A stretch of DNA of 64,000 nucleotides from [Mycobacterium] vasticus (GTDB lineage: Bacteria > Actinomycetota > Actinomycetes > Mycobacteriales > Mycobacteriaceae), in assembly GCF_020181595.1 (NCBI RefSeq), contig NZ_CP084028.1, forward strand, positions 1,459,637 to 1,523,636, in the 5' to 3' direction. Position 1 is the stretch's first letter; each line of letters starts with the position of its first letter. Shown here one piece after another: positions 1-8,626 of this stretch. The notes beneath the pieces were generated by a model. It made no database searches. It was not told where the DNA came from and worked only from the letters and a program-made list of their open reading frames with translations. The translations under genes and the position numbers were made by a program.

Positions 1-12
1 AGCTGTCCAAGA

Positions 13-1254
13 TCATTTGACTCCCTTGCCCTGCTCGGCGGCGAATTCTGCGGTCGCCGGTTTCCGGTATCGCTGGCCGGGGTCCAGTACGCAGTGGGTC
101 CGCCCGAACACGGTCACCATGCACTTGTTGCAGTGGTTGCACCGGCTCTGCACCGTCGGGTCATCCATCATGCGGGTAGGCAGATCGGGTTCGCGCAGCA
201 GCGCCCGGGCCATCGCGACGAACTCGAAACCCTCCCGCATCCCGGTGACCAGGTGCTCGTGATTGGTGATGCCCCCCAGCAGAATCAATTTGGTGTTTCG
301 CATCAGCGGCACGAATTGGCGGGCCGATTCGAGCATGTACAGATCCCGGTAGGGGTACTGGCCCATCATCTGCTTGCCGAACATCCGCACCCCGGCCTTC
401 AGCGGCTGTGGCATCACCGCGGCGAACTCATCGACCGGCACATCGCCGCGGAACAGATACATCTGCCGCGAAACCGATGAGCCCTGGGTGAGTTCGATGG
501 CGTCGAGATTCGCGTCTTGATCCAGCAGTTGCGCGGTGCGCAGCGATTCGGTCAGCCAGATGCTGCCGTGGATGCCGTCGTCCATGCTGATCTTGGCGAT
601 CACCGCGATCTTGTCGCCGACGGTTTCACGGACCCGCTGAGCGACCTCACGGACGAACCGGCTGCGATTGTCGATACTGCCGCCGTAGGAGTCCTTGCGC
701 CGGTTGAGTTTCGGACTCAGAAAGGAGCTGGGCAGGTAGAGGTGGCCGAAATGCAGTTCGACCGCGTCGAAGCCGGATTGCACGGCGACGTCGGCCGCTT
801 CGCCGAACTGGTCGACGACCCGGGCGATCTCATCGGTGGTGATTCCCCGGCAGTACTGCAGGCTCGACGGATTGAAAAACCTGCTCGGCGCCATCGGGGT
901 GGTGCCGGTGAACTTCTTGGATGCCACCACCCCGGCGTGGCCCAACTGGGCGGAGGCCGCGGCGCCTCCGGAGTGCATGCTGTCGGTGAACTTGCGCAAT
1001 CCCGGTATTGCCTTGGGGCTCATCAGGATCTGACCCGGAGCGCTGGCGCCCTCCGGCGCGACACAGCAGTAGGCCAGCGTCGTCATACCCACTCCGCCGT
1101 CGACATAGCGGCGGTGAAACTCGATGAGTTCGTCGGTGACAAGGCCTTTCGGCGAGCGGCCTTCGGAGGTGGCCGCTTTGATGATCCGATTCCGCAGCCG
1201 CACCGGACCGAGACTGGCCGGTGTGAACGGGTCAGGAATTGCGTTGATCGCCAT
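13..1254 (-). CDS. NADH:flavin oxidoreductase, Old Yellow Enzyme family
   Basis: A 413-residue TIM-barrel flavoenzyme that would reduce an activated C=C bond using FMN and NAD(P)H. The FMN region is visible as AAT near residue 27, QLGHAG near 104, the SPKLNRRKDSYGG loop near 180-192 and ARALLREPDLP near 365. A C-terminal cysteine group, CNHCNKC followed 11 residues later by another Cys, resembles the [4Fe-4S] motif of dienoyl-CoA reductase-type OYEs, but the second flavin/NAD domain of those proteins is absent. I chose the ATG at 1254 (MAINAIPDPF). An ATG at 1326 overlaps the upstream SDR stop as TGATG and would add 24 residues; translational coupling makes it a real alternative. Last gene of a four-gene minus-strand operon with a FadD17-like ligase; the substrate is unknown and steroid or fatty-acid-like is inference. 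Confidence 0.85.
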   Translation of the reverse strand: MAINAIPDPFTPASLGPVRLRNRIIKAATSEGRSPKGLVTDELIEFHRRYVDGGVGMTTLAYCCVAPEGASAPGQILMSPKAIPGLRKFTDSMHSGGAAASAQLGHAGVVASKKFTGTTPMAPSRFFNPSSLQYCRGITTDEIARVVDQFGEAADVAVQSGFDAVELHFGHLYLPSSFLSPKLNRRKDSYGGSIDNRSRFVREVAQRVRETVGDKIAVIAKISMDDGIHGSIWLTESLRTAQLLDQDANLDAIELTQGSSVSRQMYLFRGDVPVDEFAAVMPQPLKAGVRMFGKQMMGQYPYRDLYMLESARQFVPLMRNTKLILLGGITNHEHLVTGMREGFEFVAMARALLREPDLPTRMMDDPTVQSRCNHCNKCMVTVFGRTHCVLDPGQRYRKPATAEFAAEQGKGVK

Positions 1255-1325
1255 GGCGGTGAGTGTGCGGGCCTGGCCGACCGGGGAGCAATCGCCGATA
1301 CCGGTCAGTGAGATGGGCGCACGCA

Positions 1326-2072
1326 TCAGATGTTGTGCGGGACCCCGCTGATCAGCCCGCCGTCGACGACGAACTCGGCACCGGTGGCGTACGAGGAGTC
1401 GTCGCTGGCCAGGAAGCACACGAACTTCGACAGTTCCTCGGGTTCGGCAGGCCGGCCCAACGGGATCGGCAGCAGATCTTCGGGGATCCCGTCGATCATC
1501 GGGGTGCGGACCATCCCGGGATGGATCGAGTTCACCCGCACGTTGTAGGGCGCGAGTTCCTGCGCCGCGGATTTGGTCAGACCGCGCACCCCGAATTTCG
1601 ACGCGACGTAGCCGTGCGAGAACGCGCTGCCGCGCAGTCCTTCGATGGACGAGACGTTGATGATGGATCCGCGCCGTCGGCTCACCATCGTCTCGGCCAC
1701 GGCCTGGATGCCCAGGAACGTTCCGGTGAGGTTGATGTCGATGATCCGCTGCCAGGCCGAGAGCTCATAGGTCTGCAGCGGCCCGCCGTTGACGATGCCC
1801 GCATTGTTGACCAGCACATCCACCGAACCGAAATCGCCGACGGCGGTATCGACCGCCGTTCTCCAGTGCTCGGGCCGGGTGACGTCCAGATGCACGAAGC
1901 GCGCCGCGTCGCCGAGTTCTTCGGCGGTGGCCGCCCCGACGTCGTCGAGGACGTCACCCAACACCACCGCGGCGCCTTCGGCGACCAACAGCCTGGCGTG
2001 CGCGGCACCCATCCCGCGGGCACCGCCGCTGATCATCGCGACCCGACCACTCAGCCGTGCTGTGTCGGGCAT
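1326..2072 (-). CDS. Short-chain dehydrogenase/reductase, FabG3/20-beta-HSD-like
   Basis: A 248-residue classical SDR that would interconvert a hydroxyl and a keto group with NAD(P)(H). Seen: cofactor motif SGGARGMG (15-22), NNAG (89-92), a Ser at 141-142, and catalytic Tyr155 and Lys159 in YVASK. The N-terminal stretch closely resembles the mycobacterial FabG3 (Rv2002) type, known as a 20-beta-hydroxysteroid dehydrogenase; transferring that substrate here is inference. The ATG at 2072 has a strong GGAGG ribosome site 6-10 bases upstream, and the longer open frame upstream lies inside the ligase gene. Only 2 bases separate this start from the upstream ligase stop, and its stop overlaps the next gene's possible start, so all are cotranscribed. 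Confidence 0.88.
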   Translation of the reverse strand: MPDTARLSGRVAMISGGARGMGAAHARLLVAEGAAVVLGDVLDDVGAATAEELGDAARFVHLDVTRPEHWRTAVDTAVGDFGSVDVLVNNAGIVNGGPLQTYELSAWQRIIDINLTGTFLGIQAVAETMVSRRRGSIINVSSIEGLRGSAFSHGYVASKFGVRGLTKSAAQELAPYNVRVNSIHPGMVRTPMIDGIPEDLLPIPLGRPAEPEELSKFVCFLASDDSSYATGAEFVVDGGLISGVPHNI

Positions 2073-2074
2073 GT

Positions 2075-3616
2075 TCAACTCCTCCGCAGGTCCGGCTTGG
2101 GACGAAGCTGCCACACCGGGTCCGCGCAGGCGAGCCCCTCGGCCGCCAGCACGCGTTTGAGCACCTTGAAGGTCGCGGTGCGTGGCAACGTCACGCCGAC
2201 CCGCACGTGGACGGGCCACTGCTTGGGCCCGAGATCCTCTTGGGCCGCAAGGAATGCGCCGAACTCCACCGGGTCGAAGTCGGCCTCCGGCGCCAGTACG
2301 AGTGCGGCCATCACCTGGTCGCCCACCGCGGGGTCGGGGATCCCGTAGACCGCGGCCTCGGTGATCTCCGGGTGCCGTAAGAGGACCCTTTCGATGGGTG
2401 CGGTACCCAGATTCTCGCCGTCCACCCGCAACCAGTCGCCGAGCCGTCCGACGAAGTACGCATACCCGTCGTCGTCGCGATAGGCCAGGTCCCCGGTGCG
2501 GTAGACGCCGTCGACGATGCGTTCGGCATCGGCAGCGGGGTTGTTGTAGTAGCCCTCGAATCCTCCTGAGCCGCCGCTGTTCACCAGCTCACCGGTCTTG
2601 CCCGCGGGGCAGCTGCGTCCGGTGTCGACGTCGACGATGTCCACACCGGCGGGAAGTGGTCCCAGGGCGCCGGCCGGGGTCTCCGGCGTGCGGCCTATCG
2701 ATACTCCGCCCTCGGTCGAGCCGTATCCGTCGGCGACCACGCAGCCGAACCGCCGGGCGAAGTGTTCGATGTCGCGGGCACCGCCCTCGTTGCCGTAGAC
2801 AACGCGAAGCGGATTCTCGGCGTCGTCGTGGCACGCCGGAGTGGCCAATACGTACGACAGCGGTTTACCCACATAGTTTGCGTAGGTGGCTCCGTAGCGC
2901 CGAATGTCGGGCAGGAACTGCGACGCTGAGAACTTGCGCCGCAACGCGATCGAACCGCGGCACGCGGCGGCGACAGCCCAGCCCACCAGGATCGCGTTCG
3001 AGTGGAACAACGGCATCGCCACGTAGCAGACATCATCGGAGGTCATCGCGAACTGGTCGGCGATCATTCCGCCGGCGTAGGCGACCTTGCCGTGACTGCA
3101 CCTGACCGCCTTCGGGTCCCCGCTCGTTCCGGAGGTGAAGATCAGCATGAACAGGTCGCCGGGGGCGGTTTCGGCGAAGCTCACCGGCGCGTCCCGGTGT
3201 GCGGCGACCGCGTTGGCCCACGCCGGTGAGTCGACGTTGATGTGCGGTATCTCGCCAAGCGTCGCAGCTGATTTGGTGTCTGCGAGCACCAGTTGACAGT
3301 CGGCCTGCTCGATGTCGCGAACCAGCGCCGCACCGCGGCGTACCGAGTTCAGGCCCACCGGCACGATCCCCGACATTCCGGCCGCTGCGAGCAGCGCCGA
3401 GAAGAACGGGGTGTTTTCCAGCAACACCCCGACATGCGGCGGCCGCGACGGGTCGAGGCGCTCCCGCAGGGCGGCTGCGATCGCCGCGGCCTGCCGCAGG
3501 TGATCCCGCCAACTGGTGAAGGTGCCTTCGAAATGGATTCCGCGATCTTCGATCTCGGCCAACGGCGCGAGCAGACCTGTCACGGTCGGCAGTTCGCCGG
3601 TTATGGCGGGACTCAA
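2075..3616 (-). CDS. fadD17: Acyl-CoA synthetase, FadD17-like
   Basis: A 513-residue ANL-superfamily ligase that activates a carboxylic acid through an acyl-adenylate to its CoA thioester. The AMP-binding P-loop is TSGTSGDPKA (161-170), followed by the GYGSTEG-type A5 region and a C-terminal GRLGDWLRVDGENL hinge. The whole sequence, with SRPPHVGVLLENTPFF and LRRKFSASQF, matches what I recall of mycobacterial FadD17, a ligase linked to shortened steroid side chains. The start is a TTG at 3616: it has an AGGAGAAG ribosome site just upstream and overlaps the membrane-protein stop (TTGA). The longer frame upstream is the antisense or out-of-frame part of that gene. Together with the SDR and OYE it suggests steroid or branched-acid catabolism. 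Confidence 0.87.
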   Translation of the reverse strand: MSPAITGELPTVTGLLAPLAEIEDRGIHFEGTFTSWRDHLRQAAAIAAALRERLDPSRPPHVGVLLENTPFFSALLAAAGMSGIVPVGLNSVRRGAALVRDIEQADCQLVLADTKSAATLGEIPHINVDSPAWANAVAAHRDAPVSFAETAPGDLFMLIFTSGTSGDPKAVRCSHGKVAYAGGMIADQFAMTSDDVCYVAMPLFHSNAILVGWAVAAACRGSIALRRKFSASQFLPDIRRYGATYANYVGKPLSYVLATPACHDDAENPLRVVYGNEGGARDIEHFARRFGCVVADGYGSTEGGVSIGRTPETPAGALGPLPAGVDIVDVDTGRSCPAGKTGELVNSGGSGGFEGYYNNPAADAERIVDGVYRTGDLAYRDDDGYAYFVGRLGDWLRVDGENLGTAPIERVLLRHPEITEAAVYGIPDPAVGDQVMAALVLAPEADFDPVEFGAFLAAQEDLGPKQWPVHVRVGVTLPRTATFKVLKRVLAAEGLACADPVWQLRPKPDLRRS

Positions 3617-4221
3617 CGGGTCTTCTCCTGTGGGTCGGGATCGGCCCCGGCGCCGCTGCGCCTGACACCGATCGCGGTGATGATCTCCAGCGCGCCTACC
3701 AACATCAGCACCGGTCCGGCCAACATTGCCAGTGCCGCCGGCGCGTCGGGCCGTACCGCGAGAAGCAGGTTGCCGCAGAGCAATACGACCAGACCGGCCA
3801 GGCCCTGCAGTCCGTGCGACGGCATGGCCTTGTTCATCAGGGTCGCGTTCTGCCAGGTGAGTCCGCGCACGATCATCGCCAGGGCGGTCCACAGCGCGAT
3901 CAGCGCCGGGGCCATGAACGCCTCGTTGAGACAGAGCGTGCCGAAGATGACGTAGCCGTCGGCGGCCAGCAGGGCCAGTACCCTGCTGTTGCCGAGGTGG
4001 CTGCCGAACGGGACCGGAAGCTGGCCGATCCCCGACAGGATCAGATAGCCGCCGAGAAGCGCCGGAACCAGGCCCTCTGGCACCACCAACAGCGCGGACC
4101 CCACTGCCACAGCGAGGATTCCAATGGACAGCAGTGCGGCCCATGCATAGCGGGCGAGCCGGTGCGCCGGTTCGGGCGGTGCCGACGGGGGTGGGATGGT
4201 GGACTGCACTAGCTGAGTCAT
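3613..4221 (-). CDS. Multi-pass membrane protein, DUF308/HdeD-like
   Basis: A 202-residue protein with a short Pro-rich cytosolic N terminus (residues 8-17) and about six hydrophobic segments, ending in a charged tail. The repeated pattern of a glycine-rich helix followed by a LSG-type turn (GGYLILSGIGQL near 55) is reminiscent of HdeD/DUF308 proteins, but I would not claim the family firmly. The ATG at 4221 has GGAGAA 8 bases upstream. It is the first gene of the operon with the FadD17-like ligase, whose TTG start overlaps its TGA. A role in export, import or membrane protection for the operon's substrate is only a guess. Confidence 0.72.
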   Translation of the reverse strand: MTQLVQSTIPPPSAPPEPAHRLARYAWAALLSIGILAVAVGSALLVVPEGLVPALLGGYLILSGIGQLPVPFGSHLGNSRVLALLAADGYVIFGTLCLNEAFMAPALIALWTALAMIVRGLTWQNATLMNKAMPSHGLQGLAGLVVLLCGNLLLAVRPDAPAALAMLAGPVLMLVGALEIITAIGVRRSGAGADPDPQEKTR

Positions 4222-4222
4222 G

Positions 4223-4247
4223 TGTACGTTCTCCGTACAATAGTACG
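4223..4247 (-). promoter_or_regulatory. Operator/promoter with three CGTAC half-sites
   Basis: Two overlapping inverted repeats share one arm: TGTACG-N5-CGTACA (4223-4239) and CGTAC-N4-GTACG (4234-4247). On the minus strand a TACTAT -10 box (4245-4240) lies inside the second repeat. A bound TetR-like dimer would therefore block the promoter of the membrane protein-fadD17-SDR-OYE operon, which starts at 4221. No regulator gene is visible next to it inside the window. Confidence 0.6.
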
Positions 4248-4385
4248 CATATCGTTCAGTATGAGGCGGCTCACAACCAAAGTCAATGTCCGGGTATGCC
4301 CGATCGGCTATAGCCGACAACGAATTCGGCATTTTACGACCGCGCGCGCTCGTCACATGATTGCTGCGAGCGATGGGAGAGAACC

Positions 4386-5630
4386 GTGAACTTTGCGGCG
4401 TTGCCGCCGGAGGTAACCTCCGGATGGATGTATTCCGGGCCGGGAGCCGCACCCATGCTCTCGGCCGCGACTGCTTGGGAACAGCTTGCCGTCGAACTCG
4501 GCGGGGCCGCCTCGAACTATCAAGCGGTGATCAGCCAGCTGATCGCCGATCCGTGGCAGGGCCCGGCCGCCACCGCGATGATCACCGCCGCCGCTCCATA
4601 CGCGCAGTGGATGAGCGGCACTGCCGAACAGGCCCGCCAGGTCGCCACCCAGGCCCGTGCCGCGGCCACGGCCTACCAGCAGGCCCACACCGCGATGGTT
4701 CCACCGCCGGTGATCGCCGCCAACCGGGCACACCTGCAGTCACTGGTGGCGACCAACGTCTTGGGGCAGAACACCCCGGCGATCACGGCCACCCAGGCCG
4801 CCTACGGTCAGATGTGGGCCCAGAACGCCACCGCGATGTACGGCTACGCCGGAAGTTCCGCCGCCGCGGCAAACCTGCCGCCGCTCGCCGAGCCGCCGCA
4901 GAGCACCGACGCGGCCGGTCAGGGCAACCAGGCCGCCGCAGTCGCCCAGGCGTCGGACATCCTGAGTTCGATGGCCAGCGGCAACCCGCTGCTCGATTTC
5001 CTCACGCAGATCAACAACTTTCTGTCGACCAACCCGCTGTACCAGGCGGCCAACTTCCCGCTCCAGACGCTCGGCGGCGCCATCTCGGTTCTCGGCACAC
5101 CCATGTTCCTGGCCATCTCGCCGATCTTCTACGTCATCCCGGCGATCTTCTCCTGGTTCCCCGCGATCGTCGGTGGTACGCCGTTGGCGTTCACCATCTC
5201 CGAGGTGTCCGGGTCCGCGATGGGGTCGACACTTGTCAGCGCGGCCGGCGGCCAGGCCGTCGGCGGCGGCGTCTCGGCCGCGCTGGGGCGGGCCGCCGGC
5301 ATCGGCGGTTTGTCCGTCCCGCAGACCTGGGACACCCCGGTAAAGCTCGCGTCCATGGCCACCGCGTTGCCGGCCGGCGCCGGCACGGGTGGTCTGCACG
5401 GCATGCCTCCGATCGCCAGCGTGGTCAACGCGCCGCGCGGCGCAGCCACCCACAACCCACGGAACGCCTTGCGCAGCAAGGTCGTCGGCGAATTGGGTAC
5501 GCCGGATCTGGTGAACCCGCTGACCGACAAGGAGCGCGAGGAGCTCGACGGGCTGCGCGCGGAGCTGACCGAGCTGGTGATGGAGCAGGACGCCGTGACG
5601 CGTCTGATGAACCAAGCCTTCCAGGCGTGA
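4386..5630 (+). CDS. PPE family protein, SVP subfamily (first of three)
   Basis: A 414-residue PPE protein. It opens with the family signature (LPPE, residues 6-9), has the WxG turn WQG at 57-59 that closes the helical hairpin, and the SVP motif GGLSVPQTW (SVP 310-312). The start is the GTG at 4386, preceded by GGGAGAGA, giving the canonical MNFAALPPE. PPE proteins are type VII secretion substrates that reach the cell surface as heterodimers with PE proteins; some form nutrient channels. It ends in a charged, leucine-rich tail (about 370-414) likely to form a coiled coil. It is directly followed by two more PPE-SVP genes with overlapping or near-overlapping codons, but no PE gene accompanies them, which is unusual. 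Confidence 0.93.
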   Translation: MNFAALPPEVTSGWMYSGPGAAPMLSAATAWEQLAVELGGAASNYQAVISQLIADPWQGPAATAMITAAAPYAQWMSGTAEQARQVATQARAAATAYQQAHTAMVPPPVIAANRAHLQSLVATNVLGQNTPAITATQAAYGQMWAQNATAMYGYAGSSAAAANLPPLAEPPQSTDAAGQGNQAAAVAQASDILSSMASGNPLLDFLTQINNFLSTNPLYQAANFPLQTLGGAISVLGTPMFLAISPIFYVIPAIFSWFPAIVGGTPLAFTISEVSGSAMGSTLVSAAGGQAVGGGVSAALGRAAGIGGLSVPQTWDTPVKLASMATALPAGAGTGGLHGMPPIASVVNAPRGAATHNPRNALRSKVVGELGTPDLVNPLTDKEREELDGLRAELTELVMEQDAVTRLMNQAFQA

Positions 5631-5635
5631 GTCCG

Positions 5636-6883
5636 GTGAGCTTCGCGGCACTGCCTCCGGAGGTGACCTCCGGCTGGCTGTATTCCGGGCCGGGGGCCGA
5701 GTCGATGCTCTCGGCCGCCACCGCCTGGGATCGATTGGCCGGTGAACTCGCTTCGGCCGCAGGCGAGTACCAGTCGATCATCGCGAGCCTGCTGGCCGGA
5801 CAGTGGCAGGGCCCGTCGGCAGCGGCGATGAGCGCCGCAGCCGCCCCCTACACCGAGTGGATGACCGCCACCGCGGAGCAGGCCCGCCAGGCCGCCACCC
5901 AGACCCGGGCGGCTGCCGCGGCCTACCAGGCAGCACATGCCGGTGTGGTTCCCCCGACCGTGATCGCCGCCAACCGAGCGACGCTGCGTTCGCTGGTGAC
6001 CGGCAACGTGATGGGCCAGAACTCGGCGGCGATCGCAGCCAACCAGGCGTCCTACGCCGAGATGTGGGCACAGGACGCCGCCACCATGCACACCTACGCC
6101 CAGGCTTCCGCGGCGGCCGCGACCACCTTGACGCCGTTCAGCGGGCCCGGCCAGGAAGCCGACTCCGCCGGGCAGAGCAGGCAGGCCGCCGCCGTCGCCC
6201 AGGCGACCGCCCAGAACAGCGGGGCGAACTCGTTCAACGACTTCCTGGCCCAGATCAACAGTTTCCTGCAGACCAACCCGCTCTACCACGCCGCCAATGA
6301 ACCGATCACGACGCTCGGGAAGCTGCTCGCCACGCTCGGCGCGCCGGGGTACCTCGCGATCGCGTCGCCGATGCAGATGCTCGGCCCGGTCTGGCATTCG
6401 TTCTTCCCCCACATCGCCGGTGGTGCGGCCGCAGCGGCCACCATGTCCGAGGTGTCGGGCACCGGCCTGGGGCAGACGCTGGCGAAGGCCGGTCTGGGCC
6501 GGGCCGCATCGGTCGGGGGCCTGTCGGTGCCGCAGAGTTGGGGCACACCCATTCGGCTGGCCTCGGCGGCGGCACCGCTGGCGGCGGCCCCCGCCATGGC
6601 CGGGGCACCCGCGGCCGGCATGGGCGGCGGGGTGCCGATGGTGCCCGCGCTCATCGACAAGCCCGGCAGGCCGGGCGGGGTCGACGGTCCGCGAACGAAA
6701 CTTGTTGCGCAGCTGGGCAATCAAGCCACACCCGACCGGTCCCGACCGCGCACATCCGGCATTGCCGTCCCGCTCAGCGACTCCGAACGCAACGAACTCG
6801 ACAAGCTTCGGATGATCGTCGCCGACCTGACGGGTCAGCGCGACAAAGCTGCCAACTCGATCAAGGAGGCCATTGCGCCATGA
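5636..6883 (+). CDS. PPE family protein, SVP subfamily (second of three)
   Basis: A 415-residue PPE-SVP paralogue: MSFAALPPE start, WQG near residue 57, GGLSVPQSW near 300 and a C-terminal LSDSERNELDKLR helix matching the tails of its neighbours. The GTG at 5636 restores the canonical PPE start; an in-frame GTG at 5627 overlaps the previous stop (GTGA) and would add three residues. The middle (about 190-290) differs from the paralogues while the first 180 residues are highly alike, as expected of tandem duplicates. Probably cotranscribed with both neighbours and secreted by ESX-5 or a related system. Confidence 0.92.
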   Translation: MSFAALPPEVTSGWLYSGPGAESMLSAATAWDRLAGELASAAGEYQSIIASLLAGQWQGPSAAAMSAAAAPYTEWMTATAEQARQAATQTRAAAAAYQAAHAGVVPPTVIAANRATLRSLVTGNVMGQNSAAIAANQASYAEMWAQDAATMHTYAQASAAAATTLTPFSGPGQEADSAGQSRQAAAVAQATAQNSGANSFNDFLAQINSFLQTNPLYHAANEPITTLGKLLATLGAPGYLAIASPMQMLGPVWHSFFPHIAGGAAAAATMSEVSGTGLGQTLAKAGLGRAASVGGLSVPQSWGTPIRLASAAAPLAAAPAMAGAPAAGMGGGVPMVPALIDKPGRPGGVDGPRTKLVAQLGNQATPDRSRPRTSGIAVPLSDSERNELDKLRMIVADLTGQRDKAANSIKEAIAP

Positions 6884-8253
6884 CGATGGATTTCGCGACG
6901 CTGCCGCCGGAGGTGACCTCCGGCTGGATGTACACCGGACCCGGTTCGGGCCCGATGCTGTCGGCGGCGGCGGCCTGGGACGGGCTGGCATCCGAGCTCA
7001 GCACGGCTGCGGCCGGATACCGGTCGGTGCTCGCCGAGCTCACCGACCATCAGTGGCAAGGCCCGGCGTCGGCGTCGATGAACGCGGCCGCAGCCCCGTA
7101 CGCCGCCTGGATGACCACCATCGCCGAGCAGGCGCAGCAGGCCGCCGACCAGGCTCGGTCCGCGGCCGTCGCCTATGAGGCCGCCCATGCGATGACCGTC
7201 CCGCCGCCGGTGATCGCCACCAACCGCAGCCTGTTGGCGTCGCTGGTGGCCACCAACATCCTCGGGCAGAACACCCCGGCGATCGCGGCCACCCAGGCGC
7301 ACTACTTCGAGATGTGGGCCCAGGACGCGACCGCGATGTACACCTACGCCGGCAGTTCCGCGGCCGCGGCGACACTGGCGCCGTTCAGCGAGCCGGCGCA
7401 GAACACCAACCCGGCCGGTCAAGGCGGCCAGAGCGCCGCCGTCGGGCAGGCTGCGGCGCAGAGCGGCTCGACGCAGGTGTCCAATGCCCTGCAGTCGCTG
7501 TCCACCGGCGCAGCCCAGGCGACGACGGGAACCGATCCGGTCTCTGCGTGGCTGATCGACATGTTCGAGTCGCCAACGGTCGTGCAACTCGAGACGTTGT
7601 TCGGAAACCTCGCTCCGCTGTCTTCGATGTCCAGCGGCATGGCGGTCTGGGGTGACGCCGGCGCCTTCTCGTTGATCCCACTGGTCAACGCCTGGGTGAC
7701 GCAGTTCCAGTCGGCACTGGGCACCGGGGCCGCCGCCGCGGCCGCATCGGTGGTGTCCGACGTATCCGGCGATGCCATGGGCGCGACGCTGGCCGGCTCG
7801 GCCGTTCCGGCGGGCTCGGGCGGGAGCGGAATATCAGCCGGGCTGGGGCGTGCCACATCGATCGGTGGGCTCTCGGTCCCGGGCAGTTGGGACGTCCCGA
7901 AGATCAAGCTCGCATCCATGGCGACCCCGCTCGTCGAGGGCCCGGTCGGCACGGGCGGCATGGTCGGCGGCGTCCCCCCGATCGGCAGCATGGTCAATGC
8001 ACCCAAGGGCGGCACGCCCGCGCTCAAGGAAGGTCCGCGCAGCAACCTGGTCCCGGGTCTCACCGGGGCGGCTGCCGGCAGCGGGCAGGCGGGAAGTCGC
8101 TGGACCGAGTTCGACCCGAACAGCACCCAGGGCCCACTCAGTGAGCGCGACGAACTGGAAGGCCTGCGCAAGGCCGTCGGCGAACTGGGCAAGCAACGCG
8201 ACATCTTGCGGGAGCAGGCGGCGATCCTGCTGAACAAGGCGATGCAGCGGTAG
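6880..8253 (+). CDS. PPE family protein, SVP subfamily (third of three)
   Basis: A 457-residue PPE-SVP protein starting MTMDFATLPPE, with WQG near residue 60 and GGLSVPGSW near 330. The ATG at 6880 overlaps the preceding stop and has AAGGAGG at 6863-6869; an ATG at 6886 is too far from it. It differs from its two upstream paralogues by a longer region around 190-300. Its C terminus again ends in a charged heptad-like helix (LSERDELEGLRKAVGELG). A short exported protein gene follows after 9 bases. No PE partner is encoded in this operon. Confidence 0.92.
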   Translation: MTMDFATLPPEVTSGWMYTGPGSGPMLSAAAAWDGLASELSTAAAGYRSVLAELTDHQWQGPASASMNAAAAPYAAWMTTIAEQAQQAADQARSAAVAYEAAHAMTVPPPVIATNRSLLASLVATNILGQNTPAIAATQAHYFEMWAQDATAMYTYAGSSAAAATLAPFSEPAQNTNPAGQGGQSAAVGQAAAQSGSTQVSNALQSLSTGAAQATTGTDPVSAWLIDMFESPTVVQLETLFGNLAPLSSMSSGMAVWGDAGAFSLIPLVNAWVTQFQSALGTGAAAAAASVVSDVSGDAMGATLAGSAVPAGSGGSGISAGLGRATSIGGLSVPGSWDVPKIKLASMATPLVEGPVGTGGMVGGVPPIGSMVNAPKGGTPALKEGPRSNLVPGLTGAAAGSGQAGSRWTEFDPNSTQGPLSERDELEGLRKAVGELGKQRDILREQAAILLNKAMQR

Positions 8254-8262
8254 CCCCCACCC

Positions 8263-8616
8263 ATGTCCGCCCACATTCGACAGCTCCTGACCGCGCTGGG
8301 ACTCGGTTCCGGCACCGTCGCAGCCTTCCTGTCCGCACCCGGCGCCACCGCCCAACCGTCCGGTGGCACGCTCCCGTCGAACTGTCTGCCCGGCATTCAT
8401 GGGCAGCTGGTGTACTGCGACGAGGACATCAACCCCGACGGAAGCTGGGTGCGCTGTGTTCAGCCGAAGCCCACCTCGATCACGGTGTTCGGTGGTGTCG
8501 GTGGATACCTGCCGGAGGTCCCGCCGGACTGCGGGTTGGTCAAGCCGAATACGCTGCCGGCCGGATCGCCGCCGTATCACATCGGCTACGGCGGCGAGGC
8601 GACCGGCCGGGTGTGA
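8263..8616 (+). CDS. Small secreted protein, CDGP-type
   Basis: A 117-residue protein with a Sec signal peptide: hydrophobic residues 8-27 and an AxA-like end (APGATAQ, about 26-32). The mature part has four cysteines in the pattern NCLPG, VYCDED, RCVQP and PDCGL, plus a GSWVRC motif typical of the mycobacterial CDGP-domain family, although the CDGP itself reads CDED here. Function is unknown. It follows the third PPE gene by 9 bases and is probably cotranscribed, and it converges on the minus-strand secreted trio whose stop lies at 8627. Confidence 0.72.
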   Translation: MSAHIRQLLTALGLGSGTVAAFLSAPGATAQPSGGTLPSNCLPGIHGQLVYCDEDINPDGSWVRCVQPKPTSITVFGGVGGYLPEVPPDCGLVKPNTLPAGSPPYHIGYGGEATGRV

Positions 8617-8626
8617 TCCGGCCGGA

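Noticed and set aside
5129..6991. 620-codon minus-strand frame across the PPE triplet
   Set aside because: Composition is Gly/Arg-rich low complexity; the plus strand shows three complete PPE proteins.
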